The notes under the pieces: model-generated
Databases searched by the model: none
Told to the model about the DNA's origin: nothing
What the model saw: the letters and a program-made list of their open reading frames with translations, nothing else
Source: Methanobacterium bryantii
Lineage (GTDB): Archaea; Methanobacteriota; Methanobacteria; Methanobacteriales; Methanobacteriaceae
Reading direction: 5' to 3'
Length of the DNA stretch: 64,000 bases
NCBI RefSeq assembly: GCF_002287175.1
Contig: NZ_LMVM01000012.1
Coordinates: forward strand, 124,001-188,000
Made by a program: the position numbers and the translations under genes
Part shown: one piece after another, positions 53,923-63,299 of the stretch
Position numbering within the stretch: position 1 is the stretch's first letter
Layout of the letters: each line of letters opens with the position of its first letter

Positions 53923-54415
53923 TTTTTCCGCCCCCTTTGCATATTATAAGTTAAATAATCTTTTATTTTTATTCATATTTGCTTATCAAGTATCCTCATT
54001 TTTTAAATATAATAGTGTAAATTTATTATATTTTTATAGATTTGTTAAAAATCTATTATGGGAATAATCTTATTTTTAGATTCATATTTAAATTTTGCTA
54101 TATAATAAAATTTAGTAATAAATGATCAAGGCATAGGTAATCACATTTATGTAACTTCTAGATTAAACATACTAATTTTTTGTATAAATGAATTTAACCT
54201 GCTTAATACTTAATTAAACTTGTATGATTAATTTATTGGAAATATTAAAAAGTATAATATCTAAAAAGTTTAAAATACAAAAAGAAAATGAGGATTAAAT
54301 ATTACTCGGTGTATTAATTGTTCAACAAATTATTTCCTGAATACGGAACAGGTACTTAATATAAGTACGTATCCAATTTGATGCTTTATTATAATATAAA
54401 ATCAAATATACTAAC
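53923..54415. other. Divergent intergenic region
   Basis: About 490 A/T-rich bases between the wall-protein gene and the DUF1786 gene. No ORF or RNA gene seen. It ends with TTATAATATAAA (54389-54400), a TATA box only about 20 bp before the next ATG. Confidence 0.5.
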
Positions 54416-55444
54416 ATGAAGATTTTAACCATTGACGTAGGTTTAGGTACTCAAGATATCATGTTTTATGACAGCAAGGAGTCCATTGAAAATTCTCCAA
54501 AACTGGTAATGCCCTCTCCAACAAGGATAATCGCAGATAGAATAGCTGAATCAGAGGGAGATTTATTTATAAAAGGCGAAACTATGGGTGGAGGATTTAT
54601 AACTAAAGTTGTAAAGGAACATTTAAAAGATCACAGGGTTCTCATGACGGAAAATGCTGCAAGGACCATAAGAGACAATTTGGATTATGTAAAGTCATTA
54701 GGGGTGGAGATAGTGCCCTCCTCTGAAGCAGAAAAATATTCGGATTTAACTCAAATAGAGTTTAAAGATGTTGATCTGGATGCCATAAAAAGTGCACTGG
54801 CTGAATTCGATGTAGATCCCGGTTTTGATTATTTAGGAGTAGCTGTCCAGGATCATGGATATATGGAAGGTGTTGGAGATAGAGATTTCAGATTCATGAA
54901 AATAAGGGAAAAACTGGACGTTCCAAAAGGGCCAGAAGAGTTTGCATATTTTGGTGAAGCTCCCTCTTATTTTACAAGAATTAATGCAGTACTGCGGTCA
55001 TTTAACAATTATAACACTACTGTAATGGATTCTAAATTTGCGTCTGTCTGCGGTGCAACATGTGACAGGTATGTAAAAACCCTTGAAAAGTTCATAGTTA
55101 TGGATATTGGAAACGGCCATACTCTGGCGGCAGCATTTGACGGGGGAAAAATAGTGGGTGTATTTGAACACCATACTCGTAATATGACGCCTGATAAGAT
55201 AGATCTATTTGTTAATAAACTTGCAGATGGAACTATAACTCATGAAGAAGTACATGAAGATCACGGGCATGGGGCATGGTCTTTAAAACCAATAGGTGAT
55301 TTTGAAGCTATAGTTGCAACAGGACCCCGCAGAAATGTTTTAGAGAAAACAAATTTTAATGTGCATTACGCAGCTCCTGCAGGAGATGTGATGATGACAG
55401 GACCTGCAGGACTTATAAAAGCCATCCGATCTAAAAATGGTTAA
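54416..55444 (+). CDS. DUF1786 family protein (ASKHA-like fold)
   Basis: The 342-aa cytosolic protein begins MKILTIDVGLGTQDIMFYD, a phosphate-1-type loop of the actin/HSP70 ATPase superfamily, and has a second one at KFIVMDIGNGHTLAAAFDGGKI. Together with SVCGATCDRYV this matches DUF1786, sometimes annotated as pyruvate formate-lyase activating enzyme-related. Function unknown. There is no ribosome binding site and the TATA box is at 54389-54400, so the mRNA is probably leaderless, starting at or very near the ATG. Confidence 0.82.
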   Translation: MKILTIDVGLGTQDIMFYDSKESIENSPKLVMPSPTRIIADRIAESEGDLFIKGETMGGGFITKVVKEHLKDHRVLMTENAARTIRDNLDYVKSLGVEIVPSSEAEKYSDLTQIEFKDVDLDAIKSALAEFDVDPGFDYLGVAVQDHGYMEGVGDRDFRFMKIREKLDVPKGPEEFAYFGEAPSYFTRINAVLRSFNNYNTTVMDSKFASVCGATCDRYVKTLEKFIVMDIGNGHTLAAAFDGGKIVGVFEHHTRNMTPDKIDLFVNKLADGTITHEEVHEDHGHGAWSLKPIGDFEAIVATGPRRNVLEKTNFNVHYAAPAGDVMMTGPAGLIKAIRSKNG

Positions 55445-55503
55445 TTTTTATGTATCTAAGGATGTATGCGTCTGAAAAATACAAAAAATAAGAGGATTTA
55501 TAA

Positions 55504-56151
55504 ATGATATTAGATCCACATATACATAGTACGTACTCTAGTGACTCAACAGCGCGTCCTAGAGATATAGTTAAGAAGGCCCGAAGTATAGGGCTGGATG
55601 CAATTGCTATAGCTGATCATAACAGCATTAAAGGCTCAATTGTTGGAATTGAAGAATCTAAAGATATGGAAGATTTTATAGTACTGCCTGCAATGGAAGT
55701 AAGCAGCAGCAAAGGCCATATAGTGGCAATAGGAATAAATGAAGAGATAAAAAGAGGATTGTCTCCTGAAGAAACAGTTGAGGCAATAAGGGAAGCTGGT
55801 GGAATTGCTATTGCTCCACACCCATTTGTGCGTTACAGGGAAGGATTATGCGATAGGATCAAAAAGTTAGATATAGATGCTATGGAAACATTAAATTCAA
55901 GGTATATCTTCGGATATTCCAACTGGAAGGCAAAGAATCTTGCTGAGGAAAGGGGAATACCTCAAATTGGTGCAAGTGATGCACATTTCCTGGGCGCAAT
56001 TGGAAGCTGTGTTACAGAATTTGACGCTGATTTTTCTGTTGATAGTATAATAGAGGCAATTTTATCTGGAAAAACCAATGTATTTGGAGACAGAACTCCC
56101 CTGCCTTTGATAATAAAGGAAGTTATCAATAAGAAAATTAAGCGAATTTAA
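55504..56151 (+). CDS. PHP-domain metal-dependent phosphoesterase
   Basis: The 215-aa protein shows the PHP metal motifs: DPHIHSTYSSDS (H-x-H, residues 4-15), a DHNSIKG motif, PHPFVRYREG and a C-terminal GASDAHFLGAIGS. It is the stand-alone type (COG0613-like), hydrolysing a small phosphoester. Start behind GAGGATTTATAA, 60 bp after the DUF1786 gene in the same direction, so the two may be co-transcribed. Confidence 0.9.
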   Translation: MILDPHIHSTYSSDSTARPRDIVKKARSIGLDAIAIADHNSIKGSIVGIEESKDMEDFIVLPAMEVSSSKGHIVAIGINEEIKRGLSPEETVEAIREAGGIAIAPHPFVRYREGLCDRIKKLDIDAMETLNSRYIFGYSNWKAKNLAEERGIPQIGASDAHFLGAIGSCVTEFDADFSVDSIIEAILSGKTNVFGDRTPLPLIIKEVINKKIKRI

Positions 56152-56288
56152 AGTTAGGGAGTAGCATACTTTAGATCTAGACCTAAGAATAATATAGTAC
56201 GAGATACTGAAAACTTTAGAAAAGTTTAAAATAATCTTTGACAATTTAATATTCAGTGCTATAATCATTGGACTGAGAGGGGAAAACC

Positions 56289-56972
56289 ATGGTTTCAAAC
56301 GAAGAAATAAAGAGAAGACTGGAATTGAGGAGGAGAGGCATAAATCCAGATGAAGAACTTAATAAAACAGATGAAGTTATTTGCTCAAAATGCCACACTG
56401 TAAACCTTGAAAACGCGAAGTTTTGCATCGGTTGCGGGAATGAATTAAATAAACCCCCTGTATATACTCTTAAAATAAATGAACCTAAGTCTAACTTGAT
56501 TGTGTGTCAGGGCTGCGGAACTGAAAATAAAATAGATTCCAAATTTTGCATCGGTTGTGGAAGCAACTTACTTGAAAGCAGCGTAAACACATCTGAAGCG
56601 GATGAAATTGATATGAATTCTCTTATTTGTCAGGAATGCGGCTTTAAGAATAATGCGGATTCTAAATTTTGTATTGGCTGCGGAGCTAGCTTAAAAGAAG
56701 CCCCAAATGAAAACGCAAACTCATTTGATATGGAAATGAACAGTGAAAAAGAAGTTCTGTTAACTATAAAAGATGGGAATGATAAAGAAGCTGCGTTAGA
56801 TACAGAAATCGATAGTGAATCTAATGGCAGAATGGAAGATATTCCTGAACCAGCTGCAGAAGTCAATATTCTTGATGAAATTAAAAAAGCAAAAGAATTA
56901 CTTGATATGGGCGCAATATCAGAGGAAGAATATCAAAAAATAAAAAGTAAATATCTTGATAAACTGGGTTAA
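56289..56972 (+). CDS. Triple zinc-ribbon protein with C-terminal SHOCT domain
   Basis: The 227-aa protein contains three near-identical zinc ribbons of the form CxxC-x12-CxxC: ICSKCHTVNLENAKFCIGCG, VCQGCGTENKIDSKFCIGCG and ICQECGFKNNADSKFCIGCG. An acidic linker follows and then a SHOCT helix pair (ILDEIKKAKELLDMGAISEEEYQKIK). No enzymatic domain; likely protein or nucleic-acid binding. The ribbons are repeats of one unit by internal duplication. ATG follows GAGGGGAAAACC. Confidence 0.85.
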   Translation: MVSNEEIKRRLELRRRGINPDEELNKTDEVICSKCHTVNLENAKFCIGCGNELNKPPVYTLKINEPKSNLIVCQGCGTENKIDSKFCIGCGSNLLESSVNTSEADEIDMNSLICQECGFKNNADSKFCIGCGASLKEAPNENANSFDMEMNSEKEVLLTIKDGNDKEAALDTEIDSESNGRMEDIPEPAAEVNILDEIKKAKELLDMGAISEEEYQKIKSKYLDKLG

Positions 56973-57010
56973 CAGTTTAGAGGATTAAACTCAATTTTTT
57001 TTACTGATAA

Positions 57011-57514
57011 CTAAAAAAGCTTACTCAAACAATCACTGCAAAATCCAGGGCCTTTAATATCTGTTTCTACAACGCTGTTGCTGAAATGCATCACGCAAAG
57101 GTGATTTTTGCAGTGGGGAAGTCCAAAAGTATGGCCTAACTCGTGTACAGCTTCTGTTAAGATTCGTTTTAAAAATAATTTTTTATTGGGGCTTTTTAAT
57201 CTATTTACAGATATTATTGCAAAATTTCCAGGATATTCAGCTTCTCCAAGGACAAAATTTATCCGTGAAGCATATAAATCTACATTTGTTACTCCCAGAA
57301 TATGATTAGAATCTCTTTTTAGGATATTCATCATAGAATAAAGGATTTCTGTTGAATGGTACTGGTCTCTAGATGGGTTATAAGATCTTTCAGGTATCTC
57401 TAAGATATCATTTGATACATGGCAGTTAATGCCAAATATTTTCTCTAGAGGCTTTTCCAGCGTCCTGAGAAGCTTGTTTTCCACTGTTCCAATGGATTGT
57501 ATGAGAATTTCCAT
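57011..57514 (-). CDS. amzA: Archaemetzincin metalloprotease
   Basis: The 167-aa protease has the metzincin zinc signature H124-E125-x2-H128-x5-H134 (HELGHTFGLPH) followed by the archaemetzincin four-cysteine site (C135, the C of HLCVMH, and the pair CSDC near the end). Length is typical of the archaeal form. It converges with the zinc-ribbon gene and is divergent from the UspA gene 68 bp away. Confidence 0.93.
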   Translation of the reverse strand: MEILIQSIGTVENKLLRTLEKPLEKIFGINCHVSNDILEIPERSYNPSRDQYHSTEILYSMMNILKRDSNHILGVTNVDLYASRINFVLGEAEYPGNFAIISVNRLKSPNKKLFLKRILTEAVHELGHTFGLPHCKNHLCVMHFSNSVVETDIKGPGFCSDCLSKLF

Positions 57515-57581
57515 GGTATATTATTTATCCTTTTTTATACATAATATGTAGTAGGAATATTAATCATTTGGAGGTAAATCT

Positions 57582-58025
57582 ATGGTCGAGAAAATGTTAT
57601 TAGCTACAGATAATTCCAAACAGGCGGAAAAAGCAGGGGGAGAAGCGATTTCAATGGCGAGTTTGGGCGGTACTATCATAGTTTTATATGTAATTGATGC
57701 AGATTACTTGAATGCATTACCACAGCAGGATTTAAGGGATCAGCTTAATGAAAACTTAAAAAAAGAGGGAAAAGAGGCTGTTGAAAAGTTTAAAAAAAGG
57801 ATAGAAGAAGAACAGTGTGCAGGTACGTGTCCAAATGTTAATATTGTCACTATGATTAAAGAAGGCAGACCTGCTGATATCATAATTAAAACTGCCGAAG
57901 AGGAAGGTGTAGACCAGATAGTACTTGGAAAATCTGGTAAACACGGTATAGAAAAATTCTTGATTGGAAGCACCGCTGACAGAGTGGTGAGGAAAGCGAA
58001 GATCCCTGTCAATGTGGTCTCTTAA
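57582..58025 (+). CDS. Universal stress protein (UspA family)
   Basis: The 147-aa protein starts MVEKMLLATDNSKQAEKAGGEAI and ends with the ATP-binding signature GKSGKHGIEKFLIGSTADRVVRKAKIPVNVV (G-x2-G-x9-GST). Start behind GGAGGTAAATCT. The ATP-binding form suggests a nucleotide-dependent stress response role. A short cysteine pair (CAGTC) in the middle is unusual. Confidence 0.93.
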   Translation: MVEKMLLATDNSKQAEKAGGEAISMASLGGTIIVLYVIDADYLNALPQQDLRDQLNENLKKEGKEAVEKFKKRIEEEQCAGTCPNVNIVTMIKEGRPADIIIKTAEEEGVDQIVLGKSGKHGIEKFLIGSTADRVVRKAKIPVNVVS

Positions 58026-58130
58026 TAAGCTGAAAATCGAGCATTAAGCTAAATTTATAAATTTTAATTTAATTTACTTTTTTAGTAGCTGTATAAAAAA
58101 ACTTAAATTATTCAAATTTCTATTAAATCT

Positions 58131-58922
58131 ATGCTTTCAGATATTTCAGAGTTCATACAGCAAAATTTCCTGTACACTCATCCAGGATATACCATTTTAA
58201 ATACAGTAGTTTTTGGAATTATACTTGGAATTGCTGTTATACTAATTATAAAGATGTTTAAATACATTAAAAAGGATCCAAAAGATCTTTTCATCCCTTT
58301 AGTTCCATTCATATTCTTTGGATCAAGTGCAAGGGCACTTGTAGATAATGGAATTTATCCCCTTGTCCTGTGGCTTGTCACGCCAGGAATATATATTTTA
58401 ACGGGTTTTGCAGCGATTGCCACGCTATTGATATCTGTTTATGTGGAAAAGAAAACTAAATTTGATTACAGGTACTTCATACTGATTGTGGGAACCATGT
58501 TATGTATTCCTAACATTTTAAGTATTAACCATCTAAATTGGGTTACATTTTTTGAGGTTGTTGGAACCTGGGCAGTGATGACTTCAATATTTGCACTTAT
58601 AGGAAGAAAATGGACTCTTTTAAAGGATAAATTTAATTTAGGAATTCTTTCAGCCCATTTATTTGATGCATCAGCAACTTTTATTGCAATTGATTTTTAC
58701 GGCTATGGGGAGCAGCATGTTCTTCCAACTGCACTTATGAATATTACTGGGACAGCAGCAGTGATGTTTCCTTTAAAAATAGGAGTTATATTGGCAGCTA
58801 TTTATGTCATAGATGAATATATTGAAGATGATACCATTAAAAATATGTTAAAGCTGGCCATATTTATTTTGGGACTTGCACCTGGTCTCAGGGATTTCTT
58901 GAGTTTGAGTATAGGCACATGA
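58131..58922 (+). CDS. DUF63 family membrane protein
   Basis: The 263-aa protein has about seven hydrophobic helices. The segment FIPLVPFIFFGSSARALVDNGIYPL and the later LFDASATFIAIDFYGY are typical of DUF63, an archaeal family of unknown function. It ends NMLKLAIFILGLAPGLRDFLSLSIGT, a tail that recurs as a remnant at 59836-59925. There is no ribosome binding site; TATAAAAAAACTT at 58091 lies about 40 bp upstream, giving at most a short leader. Confidence 0.83.
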   Translation: MLSDISEFIQQNFLYTHPGYTILNTVVFGIILGIAVILIIKMFKYIKKDPKDLFIPLVPFIFFGSSARALVDNGIYPLVLWLVTPGIYILTGFAAIATLLISVYVEKKTKFDYRYFILIVGTMLCIPNILSINHLNWVTFFEVVGTWAVMTSIFALIGRKWTLLKDKFNLGILSAHLFDASATFIAIDFYGYGEQHVLPTALMNITGTAAVMFPLKIGVILAAIYVIDEYIEDDTIKNMLKLAIFILGLAPGLRDFLSLSIGT

Positions 58923-59049
58923 ATTTGGTTTTTAAAATGGACCCCACCCTATCTTTTTAAAATTGATTATTTTTTTATGAATTAGTATTAGCAGAACCAA
59001 ACCAATAATATAAATGTTTAATTTAATTATATTAATGGGGAGTGATTAA

Positions 59050-59790
59050 ATGGATTACGAGGGTGGCAGCGATAAAATAAATGATAAGAATAATGGTAAA
59101 TTTCAAAAAGAGGGATATACTGAAGATAAAATTTTAAAATCTCCTGTAAATGGAGGGGGCAAGTTTAAGACATCTAAAGGAGCCATTCCTTTTACTCCGC
59201 CAGAAGATGTAAAGCTTTACCATTATAATATTAAAAAACCTTTTAAATCATTTAAAAAAATATATGCGCGTTCAGATAACTCTCTGGAGTCAGACGCAGC
59301 TATAAATGACATTAATGAAAAATTAAAAGAAAAAGCTTCGGATTTAGGTGCCAATGCTATAATTAATGTTGGTTATGAAAAAGGAATTTTGACTCTATTT
59401 CGAGGAATTAGAGGTATTGGACAAGCAGTTTACATAAAAGATCTGGAAAATATAGAAAAAACTTATCCTTCAGGAAATACTTTTCTATTGATTTATGGTT
59501 TCTTTTGGTTAATAATTGGATTATTAGACTTTTATAACTATTATAAACTTTTCCTTGTTCTAATTGGGCTTTCTATGATCATTTACTGTGTTTTTGCTCG
59601 GCGTGATTATATAACTAAAACTTTTTTACTGGCATTTTTAGGTATCATAGTTATCGGTGGATTAATAGGGGGCAATTATATTCTTAAAAATGGTATTCAA
59701 TTATCCAGTTTTGGGTTTTATTTAGGCACAGGTGTTTTTACAGCCCTATTGATTAGCTTTGTTTATCCGTATCTTAGGAAACGATCTTAA
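59050..59790 (+). CDS. YbjQ-like domain protein with C-terminal membrane helices
   Basis: The 246-aa protein has a soluble N-terminal half with a YbjQ/UPF0145-like motif (DINEKLKEKASDLGANAIINVGYE, about residues 84-110) and four hydrophobic helices in the C-terminal half (about residues 143-162, 166-185, 193-212 and 222-240). Function unknown; the soluble domain would face the cytosol. Start follows GGGGAGTGATTAA. The DUF63 remnant starts within 50 bp of its stop. Confidence 0.65.
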   Translation: MDYEGGSDKINDKNNGKFQKEGYTEDKILKSPVNGGGKFKTSKGAIPFTPPEDVKLYHYNIKKPFKSFKKIYARSDNSLESDAAINDINEKLKEKASDLGANAIINVGYEKGILTLFRGIRGIGQAVYIKDLENIEKTYPSGNTFLLIYGFFWLIIGLLDFYNYYKLFLVLIGLSMIIYCVFARRDYITKTFLLAFLGIIVIGGLIGGNYILKNGIQLSSFGFYLGTGVFTALLISFVYPYLRKRS

Positions 59791-59811
59791 CATAGTTAAG
59801 GATGATAGGGG

Positions 59812-59925
59812 GGGGCATTATGTTCAACTTATGGAAGAGAATATAATTCCGATTAATATGTTGAAGCTGACTATATTTATTTTAGGAATGGCTCCGGGTC
59901 TCAGGGATTTCTTGAGTTTGAACAT
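59812..59925 (+). pseudogene. Remnant duplicate of the DUF63 3' end
   Basis: The text VQLMEENIIPINMLKLTIFILGMAPGLRDFLSLNM closely repeats the last 35 residues of the DUF63 protein ending at 58922 (NMLKLAIFILGLAPGLRDFLSL), with high DNA identity. It lacks the rest of the gene and runs on into unrelated sequence. This suggests the YbjQ-like gene was inserted between, or that an ancestral DUF63 paralog was lost. Confidence 0.7.
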
Positions 59926-59990
59926 GCTTGTGTTTTGTAAATTGCAGAAGATCCATAAAAATTTAAAAGCAAATAATAAAAACAAAAAAA

Positions 59991-60263
59991 TCAGTCAAAT
60001 TTAAAAATCAAACTCAATTTATTGGTGTCAATATACCTAATAAAAGTTTCAGTAGATCCTAACTGTTCTCCAATTTCATCAATAGCTTCATTAGGAATTA
60101 ACGTATGTGGTGAAACAGATAATTCAATTGTTATGTTGGGTTCCTCGTGATTAATTTTTATATAATGGTTTAATTCTAAAGAATGAGCTTCATTTATTTC
60201 AAGAACAATATTATCAACTTCATGTATTATATCAAGTTCTCTATCATTAATTTTTTGATTCAT
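59991..60263 (-). CDS. Hypothetical 90-aa protein, possibly 5' truncated
   Basis: The protein begins MNQKINDRELDIIHEVDNIVLEINEAHSLELNHYIKINHEEPN and is acidic with no recognised family. The frame continues protein-like upstream (TNKWGDITFKEDIDWLKE, to about 60320) to a TAA, but no ATG, GTG or TTG start is present there. It may be truncated, or use an unusual start. Confidence 0.4.
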   Translation of the reverse strand: MNQKINDRELDIIHEVDNIVLEINEAHSLELNHYIKINHEEPNITIELSVSPHTLIPNEAIDEIGEQLGSTETFIRYIDTNKLSLIFKFD

Positions 60264-60576
60264 TTCTTTTAACCAGTCAATATCTTCTTTAAACGTAATA
60301 TCGCCCCATTTATTTGTTAAAATATGCTGTTACATGATGATTCTATTTCCAATGATTTTAAATTTTTGCAAGGTTTTTTTCAATTTACTCAAATTTTGCA
60401 TGATCTAATTCGTGAACTGCTGATGCCATGACTCTTCGTATGCTCATAAAATCTGGAGGGGAGATCATTTTTAATATCTGTTGTTGTCATACTTATTGTG
60501 TAAATTGTTTAAAGCAAAAGGTATAGATTGTACCTGAATAATTTACAAATTGCCAAACCAAAAGGAGAAATAATTT
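60264..60576. other. Upstream region of leuA with a possible protease remnant
   Basis: No intact gene. On the minus strand, 60393-60452 reads MSIRRVMASAVHELDHAKFE and stop, faintly like the AVHELGH zinc helix of archaemetzincin; with the H-E-L-D-H it may be a degraded metalloprotease fragment. The leuA ribosome binding site GGAG lies at about 60561-60564. Confidence 0.35.
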
Positions 60577-62094
60577 ATGTATATAGAAAAAGTAAAAAAC
60601 GAGATGAACCTGCCGGAAACGGTGAAAATATTTGACACAACGCTAAGAGACGGCGAACAAACACCAGGGGTTGCAATGACTGTAGATGAAAAGATACGAA
60701 TTGCAAAAAAGCTTGATGAACTTGGTGTTAATGTAATAGAGGCTGGATTTCCTGTTTCATCAAGTGGTGAAGTAGAAGCAGCTGGTGAAATCCTTAAAAT
60801 GGGGTTAAATGCCCATATTTGTGGTTTGGCAAGACCATTAAAAGGTGATCTGGACGCAGCAATTGATGCTGACGTGGATTACATACATACATTCATTGGT
60901 ACATCTCCCCTTCACAGAGAATTCAAACTTAAAATGAGTAAGGAAGAAATTTTAAGTAAGTCTGTCGATGCAGTAGAATATATAAAAGATCATGGTATAA
61001 TAGCTGAATTTTCAGCAGAAGATTCTACAAGAACAGAACTTGATTATTTAAAGGAAATTTATAATGCAGTTGAGGATGCAGGTGTGGACTGTATCAATGT
61101 TCCAGATACAGTAGGTGTTATGGTCCCAACTTCTATGAACTGGCTTATAAGAGAACTTAAATCTGAACTGAAAGTTCCAATTAGCGTGCACTGTCATAAC
61201 GACTTTGGACTTGCAGTTGCAAATTCACTTGCCTCTGTGGAAGCTGGAGCTGATCAGGTTCATGCAACTATTAATGGATTAGGTGAACGTGCTGGAAATG
61301 CGTCCCTGGAAGAAGTTGTAATGGCTCTTATTACTCAATACGACTTAAAAATGAATATTAAAACTGAGGGTCTTGTAAACCTTTCAGAATTTGTTTCAAG
61401 AATTACAGGGGTTAAAATGCCTCCAAATAAAGCTATTGTGGGAGAAAATGCATTTGCTCATGAGGCAGGAATACATGTACATGGGGTGCTTGCAAAAGCG
61501 GAAACATACGAGCCAATAACTCCTGAAATGGTAGGCCACACAAGAAGGATCGTTTTAGGAAAACATACTGGTGCGAATGCTATAAAAGCAAAACTTAAAG
61601 AGTATGGAATAGACTTAGATAAGAACCAGTTTGATAAAGTATTTAATCAGGTTAAAGCGCTTGGAGATAAAGGTAAATGTGTCACTGACGCTGATTTAAG
61701 GGCTATAGCTGAAAGTATTCTGGGACGGGCAAAAGAAGAAATAGTAAAACTGGAAGGATTTTCAGTAATGACTGGAAACAGCGTACTGCCTACAGCTACA
61801 GTTAAACTCAGCATTAATGGAGAAAGTAAAACCGCTGCAAAAACAGGTGTAGGTCCGGTAGATGCTGCAATAAATGCTATTCAACGTGCTGTAAGTGAAA
61901 CTGGAGATATAGAACTTCAGGAATATAACATAGAAGCTATAACTGGGGGAACTAATGCTCTTGCTGAGGTATTTGTTATAATGGGGGATAAAGAAGGTAA
62001 CAAAGCAACTGGACGATCTACAACTGAAGATATTGTCATGGCAAGTGTTGAAGCAGTTCTGGATGCAATAAACAAAATACTGATCTTAAGATAA
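60577..62094 (+). CDS. leuA: 2-isopropylmalate synthase (or citramalate synthase)
   Basis: The 505-aa enzyme condenses acetyl-CoA with a 2-oxo acid. The TIM barrel shows the signature FDTTLRDGEQTPGVAMT (residues 19-35), the metal-binding HCHNDFGLA and NGLGERAGNASLEEVV. The C-terminal domain (KLEGFSVMTGNSVLPTATVKLSINGESKTAAKTGVGPVDAAINAIQ) is the LeuA regulatory domain, which excludes the shorter AksA homocitrate synthase. Leucine synthesis is most likely; the methanogen CimA citramalate synthase is close in length and cannot be fully excluded. Confidence 0.85.
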   Translation: MYIEKVKNEMNLPETVKIFDTTLRDGEQTPGVAMTVDEKIRIAKKLDELGVNVIEAGFPVSSSGEVEAAGEILKMGLNAHICGLARPLKGDLDAAIDADVDYIHTFIGTSPLHREFKLKMSKEEILSKSVDAVEYIKDHGIIAEFSAEDSTRTELDYLKEIYNAVEDAGVDCINVPDTVGVMVPTSMNWLIRELKSELKVPISVHCHNDFGLAVANSLASVEAGADQVHATINGLGERAGNASLEEVVMALITQYDLKMNIKTEGLVNLSEFVSRITGVKMPPNKAIVGENAFAHEAGIHVHGVLAKAETYEPITPEMVGHTRRIVLGKHTGANAIKAKLKEYGIDLDKNQFDKVFNQVKALGDKGKCVTDADLRAIAESILGRAKEEIVKLEGFSVMTGNSVLPTATVKLSINGESKTAAKTGVGPVDAAINAIQRAVSETGDIELQEYNIEAITGGTNALAEVFVIMGDKEGNKATGRSTTEDIVMASVEAVLDAINKILILR

Positions 62095-62524
62095 CTCTGG
62101 TTTAAACCGTACCATTTATTTAAAGGATATTTAGATTGTATATGTTTTAAAATAGTAAGCAGTGCTGTTTTAACTCTTTTTTTATTTTCAAAACATTTAT
62201 TTATTTAAAATATTAATATAATTGATTCTAAGCTGTAATAGCATAACTATTTATAGTGAATAACCAAATGCTCAGGATTATTGATCTATAAACAATGTAT
62301 TTGAATGCTTTAAATTTTAAATTTAAATTTAATTACGGTCAAACTGAAAGTTTTGACGAATCGAAAATTTACGATTTTCGAATATATCCAAATTTATTAA
62401 GTTTAAAAGGTTATGTTATTCCTTATAAATTTTTATGAGTGTATTAAAGTGTTTAAATGATTAAAGTATTAATATGCGTAAATGCAAATGATAGATTAAT
62501 ATTGTAAAAGATAGAGGCATGTCA
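62095..62524. other. Region upstream of the response regulator pair
   Basis: A/T-rich, gene-free. It contains a two-hairpin palindromic element at 62339-62381 and probably the promoter of the response regulator genes. Confidence 0.5.
62339..62381. mobile_element. Two-hairpin palindromic element upstream of response regulator 1
   Basis: TCAAACT-GAA-AGTTTTGA followed by CGAA and TCGAAAAT-TTACG-ATTTTCGA. The layout of two adjacent A/T hairpins over about 43 bp matches the other copies in the window; the first stem has one unpaired base. Confidence 0.55.
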
Positions 62525-63274
62525 ATGAGTAACGCAAGAATTCTGGTTGTTGAAGATGAAAGGATTACCGCAGAGGACCTAAAGGATGGCCTTAAAAGTT
62601 TAGGATATGAAGTACCTGCAGTGGTTCATTCGGGTGAAGACGCTGTTTGTAAAGCGACAGAGCTTCAGCCGGATCTTGTTCTTATGGACATTAAGCTTGA
62701 GGGTGAAATGGACGGTATAGAGGCTGCAGGAGAGATTAAAAAGCACTTTGATATACCGGTTATTTATTTGACTGCATATTCAGATGAAGATACTTTAGAG
62801 CGGGCAAGAAGGACAGAACCATCGGGTTATGTTCTTAAAGAACCTTCGGGATTTGTCCATAAGCCATTTAAAGAGAGTGAATTACATACTATCATTGAAT
62901 TAACTCTTTACAGGCATAAAATGGAAAAAAACCATGATCAATGGCTTGAGGCGATGCTTGAAAGTGTAAATGAAGCTTTAATTGCCACAGATGAAAATGG
63001 AAAAATTAGATTTATGAACCATATTGCAGAAGACATTACTGGATGGATACGGGAAGAAGCTGTTAACCGAGATTTAGTTGATGTTTTTAAAGTTCAAAAG
63101 AGTGAATTTGACATTAGCGAATTAAGAGTTGATGTTAATGATTATTCCATAGATCGGATCATGTTAAACGATAAAAATGGGGCAAAAATTCCAGTTAGGG
63201 CCAATTTAAGTCATATTACTGATAATAAGGGAAATATAAATGGAATGACTTTAGTTTTCTGTAATTTAACATAA
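62525..63274 (+). CDS. Response regulator with receiver and PAS domains (1)
   Basis: The 249-aa protein has a receiver (ARILVVEDERITAEDLK; phosphoacceptor D55 in DLVLMDIKL; T/Y at VIYLTAYSD) and a C-terminal PAS domain (WLEAMLESVNEALIATDENGKIRFMN) but no DNA-binding or kinase output. I chose the second ATG (62525), because GAGG is 7 bp before it but only 1 bp before the ATG at 62519. The receiver carries an internal repeat EPSGYVLK-EPSGFVHK where most have one copy. It is paralogous to the next gene, 25 bp downstream. Confidence 0.88.
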   Translation: MSNARILVVEDERITAEDLKDGLKSLGYEVPAVVHSGEDAVCKATELQPDLVLMDIKLEGEMDGIEAAGEIKKHFDIPVIYLTAYSDEDTLERARRTEPSGYVLKEPSGFVHKPFKESELHTIIELTLYRHKMEKNHDQWLEAMLESVNEALIATDENGKIRFMNHIAEDITGWIREEAVNRDLVDVFKVQKSEFDISELRVDVNDYSIDRIMLNDKNGAKIPVRANLSHITDNKGNINGMTLVFCNLT

Positions 63275-63299
63275 TTATTTGAATTATAGGGGGTAAAAT

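Noticed and set aside
60393..60452. Archaemetzincin-like remnant (AVHELDH)
   Set aside because: Only about ten residues support it; mentioned in the intergenic entry but not called as a gene.
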